This document shows, piece by piece, positions 37,932 through 46,771 of a stretch of DNA of 64,000 nucleotides (the first letter of the stretch is position 1; each line of letters starts with the position of its first letter). A model generated the notes under the pieces. The model was not told the origin of the DNA and did not search any database. It was given only the letters and a program-made list of their open reading frames with translations. Source of the DNA: Marimonas lutisalis (lineage in GTDB: Bacteria > Pseudomonadota > Alphaproteobacteria > Rhodobacterales > Rhodobacteraceae). Made by a program: the position numbers and the translations under genes. Where the stretch lies: contig NZ_SKCI01000004.1 in the NCBI RefSeq assembly GCF_005434965.1, positions 434,001 to 498,000 on the forward strand. The letters are read 5' to 3'.

Positions 37932-38633
37932 ATGAACAACAATGCGGCAAACTGGGCTGTGAATAAGCTATCCACGGATGGCCCCACTCCTGCGCTGCCC
38001 GTGCATGAACTCGTCTATCGGCAACTTCGCGCGCATATACTGTTCGGAGAACTCGCCCCGGGTCAGCCCGTCACGATCCAGGGGCTGACCGAAATGATGG
38101 GCGCGGGAATGACCCCGGTGCGAGAGGCGATACGCCGGCTCGTCGCCGAAGGCGCGCTGGAAGCAAGTGGCAACCGTCGGGTCGGCGTGCCTATGCTGAG
38201 CCCCGGCAATGTCGACGAATTAATCCATGCCAGACAGGCAATTGAGACTGAACTGGCCCTGCGTGCGGCCACACGGGCGACACCCGAGAACATCGCCGGG
38301 CTGGCCGCGATTGACGCCCGGCTGGACGCTGCAATTACAAGCGGAAACGTCCGGGCCTATCTCGAGGAGAACTACCTGTTTCATGCTTCGCTTTACGCGA
38401 TCGCCGACGCGCCGATCCTGTCAGCGATCGCAGATGGCCTATGGCTGCGTTTCGGGCCGTCCCTGCGCATGGTGTGCGGCAGGATCGGCACGCAGAACTT
38501 GCCCGATCAGCACAAGGAAGCCATCGAAGCGATGCGCGCAGGCGACGCAGAAGCCGCGGCCAGCGCCATGCGCGATGATGTCATTCAAGGCATGGAGCAG
38601 GTTCGGCAGGCCCTCTCCGAATCGATTGTCTGA
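37932..38633 (+). CDS. GntR-family transcriptional regulator (FCD domain)
   Basis: A 233-residue regulator. The N-terminal winged helix (about 20-90) has the classic MTPVREAIRRLVAEGAL recognition segment, and an all-helical FCD ligand-binding domain follows (about 95-225). FCD regulators respond to small organic acids or amino-acid-related metabolites. It is divergent from potF and upstream of spuC. It is the obvious candidate to bind the TTTGATCA sites. Confidence 0.9.
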   Translation: MNNNAANWAVNKLSTDGPTPALPVHELVYRQLRAHILFGELAPGQPVTIQGLTEMMGAGMTPVREAIRRLVAEGALEASGNRRVGVPMLSPGNVDELIHARQAIETELALRAATRATPENIAGLAAIDARLDAAITSGNVRAYLEENYLFHASLYAIADAPILSAIADGLWLRFGPSLRMVCGRIGTQNLPDQHKEAIEAMRAGDAEAAASAMRDDVIQGMEQVRQALSESIV

Positions 38634-38659
38634 ACCGACGATTCGATTGACACCCCATA

Positions 38660-38680
38660 ATTTGATCATATTCTGATCGT
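38660..38680. promoter_or_regulatory. Candidate operator of the amine regulon (site B)
   Basis: TTTGATCATATTCTGATCGT at 38661-38680, 56 bases upstream of the spuC ATG, with two GATC cores 11 bp apart exactly as in site A. It is located between gntR and spuC. Confidence 0.6.
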
Positions 38681-38736
38681 GACTAATCCACGGCTTAGAC
38701 CGTGGTTCCCAAATGCTCGACCGCAAGAGATTCCCG

Positions 38737-40134
38737 ATGCCACAGATCACCAACCATATGCCGACCGCCGAACTGCAGGCACTTGATGCCGCTTACCATA
38801 TGCACCCGTTCTCAACCGGCGATCAGCTGGCCCAAAAAGGCGCGCGCGTGATCACCCGGGCAAACGGCGTCACGCTGACGGATAGCGACGGCAACCAGAT
38901 TCTGGATGCAATGGCAGGGCTGTGGTGCGTGAACATCGGTTACGGCCGCGAGGAACTGGCCGAGGTGGCGGCCCGCCAGATGCGCGAACTTCCCTACTAC
39001 AACACGTTCTTCCAAACCACGCACGTGCCCGCCATTGCATTGTCCAGGCGTCTCGCGGAACTGGCCCCGGGCGATCTGAACCACGTGTTCTATGCCGGGT
39101 CGGGATCTGAGGCCAACGATACCAACATTCGTATGGTCCGCACCTACTGGGCGCAAAAAGGAAAACCGGAAAAACATATCATCATCAGCCGCAAGAACGC
39201 CTATCACGGATCAACGATGGGCGGCGCGTCACTGGGCGGGATGACGCCCATGCATGAACAGGGAGGCCTGCCGATTCCCGGCATCCATCACATCGATCAG
39301 CCTCACTGGTGGGCAGAAGGTGGCGACATGAGCCCGGAGGAGTTCGGCCTTCAACGTGCGCAGGCGCTGGAGAAGGCGATCCTCGAACTCGGGGAAGACA
39401 AGGTTGCCGCATTCATTGCCGAACCCGTTCAGGGCGCGGGCGGCGTGATTGTGCCCCCCGAGACCTACTGGCCCGAGATCCAGCGCATTTGCGACAAGTA
39501 CGAAATCCTGCTGATCGCGGACGAAGTGATCTGCGGTTTCGGAAGAACCGGACAGTGGTTCGGAAGCCAGACCATGGGCATCCGTCCACATATCATGACG
39601 ATCGCCAAGGGGCTCAGCTCGGGTTACGCGCCGATTGGTGGGTCGATCGTCTGCGACGAGGTCGCCGAAGTGATCAATGCCTGCGAGTTCAACCACGGCT
39701 ATACCTATTCGGGCCACCCTGTTGCCGCTGCGGTCGCTTTGGAAAACCTGCGCATCCTCGACGAGGAAAAAATTGTCGAGACCTGCGGCGCGGAAACTGC
39801 GCCTTACCTCAAGCAGAAGTGGGAAACGCTGGCTGATCATCCGCTGGTTGGAGAGGCCCGCATCGTTGGCATGATGGGTTCGATCGCCCTGACGCCGGAT
39901 AAGGCTTCGCGCGCCAAGTTTGCAGCCGATCCCGGGACCGTCGGCTTCGTCTGCCGCGAACGCTGTTTCGCCAACAATCTGGTCATGCGCCATGTCGGCG
40001 ATCGAATGATCATTTCGCCGCCGCTCGTCATCTCGAAAGACGAGATCGACATTCTGATCGAACGCGCCTGGAAATCGCTGGATGAATGCCATGCGAAGAT
40101 CAAGGAAGATGGCCTTATGGTCGCCGCGAGTTAA
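38737..40134 (+). CDS. spuC: Putrescine--pyruvate aminotransferase (SpuC-like)
   Basis: A 465-residue class III aminotransferase. MPTAELQALDAAYHMHPF and AGLWCVNIGYGREEL are typical of SpuC-type putrescine/polyamine:pyruvate aminotransferases. The PLP Lys is K291 (TIAKGLSSGYAPIGG), with ADEVICGFGRTGQWFGS upstream. It yields 4-aminobutanal from putrescine; no aldehyde dehydrogenase is in the window. The start at 38737 matches family starts; the in-frame ATG at 38713 is less likely. Confidence 0.9.
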   Translation: MPQITNHMPTAELQALDAAYHMHPFSTGDQLAQKGARVITRANGVTLTDSDGNQILDAMAGLWCVNIGYGREELAEVAARQMRELPYYNTFFQTTHVPAIALSRRLAELAPGDLNHVFYAGSGSEANDTNIRMVRTYWAQKGKPEKHIIISRKNAYHGSTMGGASLGGMTPMHEQGGLPIPGIHHIDQPHWWAEGGDMSPEEFGLQRAQALEKAILELGEDKVAAFIAEPVQGAGGVIVPPETYWPEIQRICDKYEILLIADEVICGFGRTGQWFGSQTMGIRPHIMTIAKGLSSGYAPIGGSIVCDEVAEVINACEFNHGYTYSGHPVAAAVALENLRILDEEKIVETCGAETAPYLKQKWETLADHPLVGEARIVGMMGSIALTPDKASRAKFAADPGTVGFVCRERCFANNLVMRHVGDRMIISPPLVISKDEIDILIERAWKSLDECHAKIKEDGLMVAAS

Positions 40135-40220
40135 TCCTCCGGGCACTGCAACGCAACGTTCGTCTTGATATCTCAACGCGCCGAAATGACGATCTGGCCC
40201 TACAGGATGGAGGGCTGGGC

Positions 40221-41777
40221 GTGATCGAATTTCAACCGGGCAAACCGGAAACCGAACCCGCGAAAACCGTAGTCGACATGATCCGCGGTGCGGCAAAGCG
40301 AAACGCGGATCGCGAAGCGCTGGTCGAAGGCAAAACGCGGCTCACGTGGCGGATGCTGGACCAACGGATCAACCAGGTTGCCAATGCCCTTATCGCCCTG
40401 GGGATCGAGAGGTGCGATCGCGTCGCCGTTCTGTCGGAAAACAGCGCCGACTACGCAGAGATTTTCCTGGGGGCGACACGGGCGGGCGCGTGCCTTGTGC
40501 CCCTTTCCACCATGGCTTCGTCAGATGCGCTTGGAAAGATGGTCGCGGATTGTCAGCCGAAGGTGCTTTTTCTCTCAGAACAATATCGCACATTGGCGGC
40601 GCCCTTCCTACCGGACCTGGAACTGGAAAAAATCGCCATCGATTTTGCACAGGAAGGTTGGCGAGACTACACGGTCATGCGCGATTCAGCGGATATCCGG
40701 GACCCGATGATCCCGATCGGGATGCAGGATGCTTTCAACCTGATCTATTCATCCGGCACCACCGGAACGCCCAAGGGCATCCTGCACAATCACTATATGC
40801 GGGCCGTGCAGATGGAGCGGATCGAACCATTGGGATATCTGAACGACGCCAGGACGCTGCTTTCCACGCCTCTCTATTCAAACACGACAATCGTGTCATT
40901 CCTGCCGACAATGGCCGGAGGCTCCTGCGTGCACTTGATGCGCAAGTTTGACGTGCGCCGCTATCTGGAAATCGTTGAAGCCGAAAGCATCACGCATACG
41001 ATGCTGGTCCCGGTTCAGTACAAGCGGATCATGGAGCACCCCGATTTCGGCAATTTCGATCTGTCGTCGATGAAGGCGAAATTCTCGACATCCGCGCCGT
41101 TGCGTGAAGATATCAAGCGCGATGTTCTGGCCCGCTTCCCGGGTGGGCTGACCGAATACTATGGCCTGACAGAAGGAGGCGGCGTGACCGTCTTGGCCGC
41201 ACATGAATTTCCTGACAAGCTGCACACAGTCGGTAAGCCGGCACCGGGTGTCGAAATCCGGTTGATCGACGAAAACGGCACCGAAGTTCCGCCGGGCCAG
41301 ATCGGGGAGATTTGCGGGCGGTCGGGAGCCATGATGTCGGGCTATTTCGGACGTGATGATCTGACCCGCGAAACACTTTGGACAGATGAAACGGGTCGCG
41401 TGTTTTTCCGGTCTGGTGACATGGGCAGTTTCGACGAAGACGGGTTTCTGGTGCTGAGCGACCGGAAGAAGGACATGATCATCTCGGGCGGTCTGAATAT
41501 CTATGCCAATGATCTTGAGCTTGTCCTTCTCGCTGATCCGGACGTAACCGATGCCGCCGTGGTTGGCGTTCCTTCTGATGAATGGGGAGAAACACCGCTG
41601 GGCTTCGTCGTCCTGCGCCAAGGTGCGACGTGCGGCGCGGCGGATGTTCTGACCAAGGCCAACGAGAAGCTGGGCAAGAGCCAGCGCCTTTCGAATGTCG
41701 TCATCCGGGACAGTTTGCCTCGTAGCGAGATCGGAAAGATCCTGAAACGCGATCTGCGCCGGGATTACCTGTCCTAA
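40221..41777 (+). CDS. Class I adenylate-forming acyl-CoA synthetase/ligase
   Basis: A 518-residue AMP-binding enzyme. The phosphate loop reads YSSGTTGTPKGI, the A5-like motif EYYGLTEGGG, the hinge region LSDRKKDMIISGGLNIY, and the C-terminal catalytic Lys lies in SEIGKILKRDL. It activates an unknown carboxylate as acyl-AMP and then acyl-CoA. The GTG at 40221, with GGAGGG 7 bases upstream, is preferred to a much longer reading overlapping spuC. It lies 86 bp downstream of spuC, so a catabolic role in the same pathway is plausible. Confidence 0.88.
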   Translation: MIEFQPGKPETEPAKTVVDMIRGAAKRNADREALVEGKTRLTWRMLDQRINQVANALIALGIERCDRVAVLSENSADYAEIFLGATRAGACLVPLSTMASSDALGKMVADCQPKVLFLSEQYRTLAAPFLPDLELEKIAIDFAQEGWRDYTVMRDSADIRDPMIPIGMQDAFNLIYSSGTTGTPKGILHNHYMRAVQMERIEPLGYLNDARTLLSTPLYSNTTIVSFLPTMAGGSCVHLMRKFDVRRYLEIVEAESITHTMLVPVQYKRIMEHPDFGNFDLSSMKAKFSTSAPLREDIKRDVLARFPGGLTEYYGLTEGGGVTVLAAHEFPDKLHTVGKPAPGVEIRLIDENGTEVPPGQIGEICGRSGAMMSGYFGRDDLTRETLWTDETGRVFFRSGDMGSFDEDGFLVLSDRKKDMIISGGLNIYANDLELVLLADPDVTDAAVVGVPSDEWGETPLGFVVLRQGATCGAADVLTKANEKLGKSQRLSNVVIRDSLPRSEIGKILKRDLRRDYLS

Positions 41778-42934
41778 GCCGCGATCTTGCTACCCAACCC
41801 CCTGAGCATATCGAGACAAGCCGAAAGCTGATCCAGCGCGATGAATTCGTCAGGCTTGTGCGCCTGCTCGATCGAGCCGGGCCCGCAGACGACCGCGGAC
41901 ATTCCGATCGACTGGAAAAGGCCCGCCTCGGTCCCGAAGGCAACGACGTCTGCGCCATTGTCGCCCGTCAAGCCGGCCACCAGGTCGCGTGCCTCGTTGT
42001 CAGTCATTGGCTCAAGCCCCGCGACCTCGCCGATCACCTCGGTTTCGATCGCGGCATCCGGATGCACGGCTCGCATTGCCGGAAGAAGGACATCATCCGC
42101 ATAGCGGGCGATCTCGGATTTCACATAGTCGAAATCGGTGGACTGAACCGGGCGGAACTCCCACTCCACCTCGGCCTTGCCGACGATTACGTTATGGGCC
42201 ACGCCGCCACCAACACGTCCGATATTTACCGTTGTCCATGGGGGATCGAAACGCCCGCCTTTCGGTGCGCGGGTCTTCAATTCTTCACGCAACTCCAACA
42301 GGCGTGACACGTAGCGCACGGCGTACTCCGCAGCGTTTACCCCGCGGTCGGGGGCCGATCCATGCCCTTCGAGCCCCGTAAAGCGCGTGGTGTACTCACA
42401 GCAACCTTTGTGGCCTTCGATGATCTTCATCATCGTCGGCTCACCAATGATCGCCATTGCAGGCCTGATCCCGCTTGCCTGCAATTGCGGAACAAGTGCC
42501 TGCGCCCCCAAACATCCGACCTCTTCGTCATGGGTGAACGCGAAGTGCAATGGGCGCGCCAGTTCACGCTCGGCAAAGGTCGGGGCCATGGCCAGCGTGG
42601 CGGCGATGAATCCCTTCATGTCACAGGCTCCGCGTCCGTAAAACCGGTCGTTGGCTTCATACAGCTGGAACGGATCGCTGCGCCAATCCTGGTCCGCCAC
42701 CGGGACGACATCGGAATGACCGGAAAGCACAATGCCGCCATCGCGTTCCGGCCCGATGGTCGCGAACAGGTTTGCCTTGGTCCCCGTTTCATCTGCATAG
42801 ATGTCAACCTTGGCCCCCAGATCATGCAGCAACGCGCCCATGTGCTGGATCATGTCCAGGTTGCTGTCCGAAGAAACTGTCGGAAAGGCGATGAGATCGC
42901 GCAGGATTTCTATGGTGCGGGCCAGATCGGTCAT
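41774..42934 (-). CDS. argE: M20-family deacylase (acetylornithine deacetylase-like)
   Basis: A 386-residue M20 zinc hydrolase. Metal and catalytic motifs are SGHSDVVP, GRGACDMKG, HDEEVGCLGA and EPTMMKIIEGHKG. The annotation as ArgE follows overall similarity. Its start overlaps the M24 hydrolase stop (ATGA), which suggests that the true substrate is an N-acyl diamino acid released by that enzyme rather than acetylornithine of arginine synthesis. It is convergent with the acyl-CoA ligase gene, overlapping by 4 bases. Confidence 0.87.
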   Translation of the reverse strand: MTDLARTIEILRDLIAFPTVSSDSNLDMIQHMGALLHDLGAKVDIYADETGTKANLFATIGPERDGGIVLSGHSDVVPVADQDWRSDPFQLYEANDRFYGRGACDMKGFIAATLAMAPTFAERELARPLHFAFTHDEEVGCLGAQALVPQLQASGIRPAMAIIGEPTMMKIIEGHKGCCEYTTRFTGLEGHGSAPDRGVNAAEYAVRYVSRLLELREELKTRAPKGGRFDPPWTTVNIGRVGGGVAHNVIVGKAEVEWEFRPVQSTDFDYVKSEIARYADDVLLPAMRAVHPDAAIETEVIGEVAGLEPMTDNEARDLVAGLTGDNGADVVAFGTEAGLFQSIGMSAVVCGPGSIEQAHKPDEFIALDQLSACLDMLRGLGSKIAA

Positions 42935-44115
42935 GATTTCACGAACAGCTTTCGCGGACGGTTGCAGAAGGGCTCGGCGGCGCCTTCTTCGCGTATCAGG
43001 ATCGGCTCGGTGATTTCCAGCCCCCATTCAGGCGCCCAGATGCCAGGCATGAAATGAAAAGTCATGCCCTGTTCAAGGATCGTATCGTCCTCGGATCTGA
43101 GCGAGATCGTCCGCTCGCCCCAATCAGGCGGATAGGACAGGCCGATCGGATAGCCACAACGCGCACCGCGTTCGATGCCGGCCCTCTCCAACGGGGCGGC
43201 CAGCGCATTGGCAATATCGCGGGCGCGGTTTCCGGGCCGCGCCGCTTCCAGCCCGGCCTCGAGTCCTTCCACCAGCGCGGCCTCGGCACGCGTCATCTCC
43301 TCTGGCGGTGTTCCCAGAAAGACGGTCCGGCAAAATGGGGTGTGATAGCGGCGATAGACCCCGGCGAGTTCGAAAAAGGTGCATTCGCCCTTTTTCAGGT
43401 GTTCGCCATCCCACGTCAGGTGCGGCGCCGAGGCGTCGGCCCCCGACGGACACATCGGCACGATGGCCGGATAATCGCCCCAGTCGTCATCAACGCCCAG
43501 CAATGCGTCCCGGTAAATCTCGGCAACCAGTTCGTTCTTGCGCAATCCGGGTTCGGCCCGGTCGATCGCGCCGTCGACCATTTTCTCGGCAATTCGCGCA
43601 GCGCGGCGCATCAATGCGATCTCTTCATCCGATTTGACCGCGCGCTGCCAGTTCACCAGCGCAGTCGCATCGACGATTTCGGCGTTCGGCAGAGATGCGC
43701 ACATCGTTGTGTAGGCCTTGGCCGAGAAGTAATAGTTTTCCATCTCGACACCGATGCGCGCCTTTTCAAATCCCAGCTCTGCCAAAAGCGCCGAAAGGTG
43801 CTGCATCGGGTGGCGGGTTGTCGATTGCACGAACTCGTCACCGTAGGGGCGCAGGCAATCTTCGCTCAACCAGGCAGTGCGGCGCGCGCCGTTCGCGTCC
43901 ATGTTCCTGCCCCACCAGATCGGGTCGCCCTCAAGCCTCAGGACAACTCCCTGGTGAACGTAAAATGACCAGCCGTCATACCCCGTCAGCCAGGCCATGT
44001 TCGACGGATCCTCGACGAACAGCACATCAAGTCCCCTTTCGGCCATTGCCGCGCGTGTCTTGGCGAGGCGCCGATCATATTCGGCAGTGCTGAACGCCAC
44101 TTTGTTTCTTGCCAT
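42931..44115 (-). CDS. doeA: M24-family hydrolase, ectoine hydrolase (DoeA/EutD)-like
   Basis: A 394-residue creatinase/prolidase-fold protein. The N-terminal domain has DPSNMAWLTGYDGWSFYVHQ and DANGARRT. The C-terminal pita-bread domain has GDYPAIVP, SGADASAPHLTWDG, YRRYHTPFCRTVFLG and CGYPIGLSYPPDWGERT. These closely match what I know of DoeA/EutD, which opens the ectoine ring to N-acetyl-diaminobutyrate. No doeB, ectoine transporter or AsnC-type doeX is present here, so the substrate may be a different cyclic amide. GGGAGTG precedes the ATG. Confidence 0.78.
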   Translation of the reverse strand: MARNKVAFSTAEYDRRLAKTRAAMAERGLDVLFVEDPSNMAWLTGYDGWSFYVHQGVVLRLEGDPIWWGRNMDANGARRTAWLSEDCLRPYGDEFVQSTTRHPMQHLSALLAELGFEKARIGVEMENYYFSAKAYTTMCASLPNAEIVDATALVNWQRAVKSDEEIALMRRAARIAEKMVDGAIDRAEPGLRKNELVAEIYRDALLGVDDDWGDYPAIVPMCPSGADASAPHLTWDGEHLKKGECTFFELAGVYRRYHTPFCRTVFLGTPPEEMTRAEAALVEGLEAGLEAARPGNRARDIANALAAPLERAGIERGARCGYPIGLSYPPDWGERTISLRSEDDTILEQGMTFHFMPGIWAPEWGLEITEPILIREEGAAEPFCNRPRKLFVKS

Positions 44116-44394
44116 CTCGTTTCACTCCCGGAATACGCCTTTACAGTTAGACCCTTCATAGAGACCGGTCCGGTGCCGTTTGCGACGTCGTGAACGATTT
44201 CGGCGACCCGGACCACGAAATCGCGAGGAATACACGCGTTTCGCTGCAATATAGCGCAGAGCACTGCCCCATTTTTTATCTTTTGGCGCAAATTGCCTCG
44301 AAATGCCGCAAACCAGTTGCAACCCGCGGCAACACGCGTTTTACATACGAGTCGACATTCGGCACAGACCGAAAAGTAAAACAGGGAGCCAAAA
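44116..44394. other. 279-bp divergent promoter region
   Basis: Separates the doeA-like gene (minus) from the second polyamine-type transporter (plus). It contains no TTTGATCA motif. A palindromic ACCGGTCCGGT lies near 44162-44172, and an AT-rich stretch near 44265-44285 could be a promoter. No small gene is seen. Confidence 0.4.
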
Positions 44395-45495
44395 TTGGCA
44401 TCTTCGCAGAGTTCGGATGCGTTCGTTGAATTCGATCGCGTACAGAAAAGTTATGACGGTGAAACACTCGTCGTAAAAGATCTCAATCTCACATTGCCGA
44501 AGGGTGAATTCCTCACGATGCTGGGGCCATCCGGATCGGGCAAGACAACCTGCCTGATGATGCTGGCCGGTTTTGAAACTGCCACCCATGGCGATATCCG
44601 TCTGAACGGGAATTCGATCAACAATATCCCGCCGCACAAGCGCGGCATCGGGATGGTGTTCCAGAACTACGCCCTGTTCCCGCATATGACGATCGAGGAA
44701 AACCTGTCCTTCCCGCTCGAAGTGCGCGGCATCGGCAAATCCGACCGTGAAGCCAAGGTCATGCGCGCGCTCAACATGGTGGAAATGGGAAGTTTCGGTA
44801 AACGCCGCCCGGCGCAACTCTCGGGTGGTCAGCAGCAGCGGGTCGCGCTGGCGCGCGCTCTGGTGTTCGAGCCCGAACTGGTGTTGATGGATGAACCCCT
44901 GGGCGCGCTGGACAAGCAACTGCGCGAAAAGATGCAGTTCGAGATCACAAACCTGGCGCACGAACTGGGCATCACCGTGGTCTACGTGACGCACGACCAG
45001 ACCGAAGCGCTGACCATGTCCGACCGTGTGGCCGTATTCGATGACGGGATCATCCAGCAGCTCGATACGCCGGACAAACTCTACGAAGAGCCGCAAAACA
45101 GTTTCGTTGCGCAGTTTATCGGTGAGAACAATACGCTCGAAGGGACGATCAAGGAAATCAAGAATGGCCTTGCCCTTGTCCAGCTGGACGATGGCGAACT
45201 GATCGACTGCAATCCGATCAACGTCAGCAAGCCAGGCGAACGTACCCGTGTGTCCATCCGTCCCGAGCGCGTTGAAACCAACCCCGCGCGTCTCACCGAG
45301 GGAGCCCATACGCTGAAGGCGGAAGTGCTGGAATTCATCTACATGGGTGACATTTTCCGCACGCGCCTTCGCGTCGCAGGAAATGACGAGTTCATCGTCA
45401 AGACCCGGAACGCGCCCGATCAGAAACGCATGACTCCGGGCGAGCATATCGAGATCGGATGGTTGCCGCGGGATTGCCGGGCTCTTGATGCATGA
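44395..45495 (+). CDS. Polyamine-type ABC transporter ATPase
   Basis: A 366-residue ABC ATPase of the PotA/CysA group. Walker A is GPSGSGKTTCLM, the signature LSGGQQQRVALARALV, Walker B LVLMDEPLGALD, and a C-terminal TOBE domain follows. The start is a TTG at 44395 with GGGAG 8 bases upstream. It heads an operon with a binding protein, two permeases and an SDR. Its substrate is probably a polyamine, an opine or an amine derivative handled by the neighbouring enzymes. Confidence 0.9.
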   Translation: MASSQSSDAFVEFDRVQKSYDGETLVVKDLNLTLPKGEFLTMLGPSGSGKTTCLMMLAGFETATHGDIRLNGNSINNIPPHKRGIGMVFQNYALFPHMTIEENLSFPLEVRGIGKSDREAKVMRALNMVEMGSFGKRRPAQLSGGQQQRVALARALVFEPELVLMDEPLGALDKQLREKMQFEITNLAHELGITVVYVTHDQTEALTMSDRVAVFDDGIIQQLDTPDKLYEEPQNSFVAQFIGENNTLEGTIKEIKNGLALVQLDDGELIDCNPINVSKPGERTRVSIRPERVETNPARLTEGAHTLKAEVLEFIYMGDIFRTRLRVAGNDEFIVKTRNAPDQKRMTPGEHIEIGWLPRDCRALDA

Positions 45496-45502
45496 TGTGA
45501 AC

Positions 45503-45526
45503 ACTCCGGCCCTGCTGGCCTGGAGT
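45503..45526 (+). terminator. Weak intercistronic hairpin upstream of the binding-protein gene
   Basis: ACTCCGGCC and GGCCTGGAGT pair across CTGCT with one bulged base. There is no T-tract. It lies just after the ATPase stop. It may modulate expression or protect the downstream message. Confidence 0.35.
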
Positions 45527-45600
45527 TACTGCACGGACCAAGCCGTTAAACCCGGAACGGCGGTCCTTAAAATCGAACGGGTTAACAAGGGAGAAAGCTT

Positions 45601-46674
45601 ATGAAGCTCAAATCTGTACTCATGGCAACGGCTCTGACCGGTGTCGCCTTTGGCGCACAGGCTCAGGAAGTTACCGTTATGTCCTGGGGCGGCGCCTACA
45701 CCAAATCGCAGGTCGAAGCCTACCACAAGCCGTTTACCGCCGAGACCGGCATCAAGGTGAACTCGGTCGATGCCGACAACCCGGCGACGCCGATCAAGGC
45801 CCAGGTAGAAGCCGGCAACGTCTCGATCGACGTGGCCGACGTGGAATTCTCGGACGCCGTGCGCCTGTGCGACGAAGGTCTGCTGGAGCCGATCGATCAT
45901 GGCATGCTGCCGGCAGCCCCGGATGGCACCGCAGCGACCGATGACTTCATCGAGGGCGCGCTGCAGGATTGTGCAGTTGCAAACATCGTCTGGTCGACCG
46001 TGATGGCCTACAACAGCGAAAACGTGGATGGCACGCCGACCACCATCGCCGACTTCTTCGACACCGGGAAGTTTCCCGGCAAACGTGGTCTGCGCAAATC
46101 GGCCAAGGCCACGCTGGAAATGGCCCTGATGGCCGATGGCGTTCCGGCTGGCGAAGTCTATGACGTCCTGGAAACGGACGAAGGCATCGACCGCGCGTTT
46201 ACCAAGCTCGACACCATCAAGGACGATATCGTCTGGTGGGAAGCCGGCGCGCAGCCGCCGCAGCTGCTGGCCGATGGCGAAGTGGTGATGTCGACCGCCT
46301 ATAACGGCCGTATCTTCAACGCCGCCGTTGGCGAAGGCCAGCCGCTGGAAATCGTCTGGGATGGCCAGATCCTCGACTTCGACCTGTTCGTGGTTCCCAA
46401 GGGCGCGCCGAACAAGGACGCGGCAATGAAGTTCATCGCGTTCTCGACCGATACGAAGCGCCTCGCCGACCAAGCCAGCTGGATCAGCTATGGCCCCGCA
46501 CGTAAATCTTCGGGTGCGATGGTGGGTCTCTACTCGGACGGCAAAACCGAGATGGCACCGCACATGCCGACGGCTGCGGCGAACCTCGAAAACGCGCTGG
46601 TCAACAACTTCGAGTTCTGGGTCGACATGGACGCAGAGCTGAACGAGCGCTTCAACGCCTGGCTGGCAAACTAA
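45601..46674 (+). CDS. Periplasmic solute-binding protein, polyamine/SBP family 1 type
   Basis: A 357-residue binding protein with a signal peptide ending FGAQA. The mature N-terminus QEVTVMSWGGAYTKSQVEAY is typical of PotD-like extracellular binding proteins. ENALVNNFEFWVDMDAELNERFNAWL is a usual C-terminal pattern. GGGAGA precedes the ATG. It is flanked by hairpins, consistent with high expression. Confidence 0.9.
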   Translation: MKLKSVLMATALTGVAFGAQAQEVTVMSWGGAYTKSQVEAYHKPFTAETGIKVNSVDADNPATPIKAQVEAGNVSIDVADVEFSDAVRLCDEGLLEPIDHGMLPAAPDGTAATDDFIEGALQDCAVANIVWSTVMAYNSENVDGTPTTIADFFDTGKFPGKRGLRKSAKATLEMALMADGVPAGEVYDVLETDEGIDRAFTKLDTIKDDIVWWEAGAQPPQLLADGEVVMSTAYNGRIFNAAVGEGQPLEIVWDGQILDFDLFVVPKGAPNKDAAMKFIAFSTDTKRLADQASWISYGPARKSSGAMVGLYSDGKTEMAPHMPTAAANLENALVNNFEFWVDMDAELNERFNAWLAN

Positions 46675-46685
46675 GCCGGCCCTTG

Positions 46686-46744
46686 CCCCCGGCCTGTCTG
46701 GCCGGGGCCTTGCGATAAAGGGCGGGCCGCCAAAGGCCCGTCCG
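46686..46744 (+). terminator. Tandem hairpins between binding protein and permease genes
   Basis: CCCCGGCC-TGTCT-GGCCGGGG (about 46687-46707) is followed by GGGCGGGCC-GCCAAA-GGCCCGTCC (46720-46743). Neither has a strong T-tract. Their position directly after the binding-protein stop mirrors the potF-potG hairpin and suggests differential expression within the operon. Confidence 0.5.
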
Positions 46745-46771
46745 ACCTCAGGGACAGGGTGTAAAACGGAC

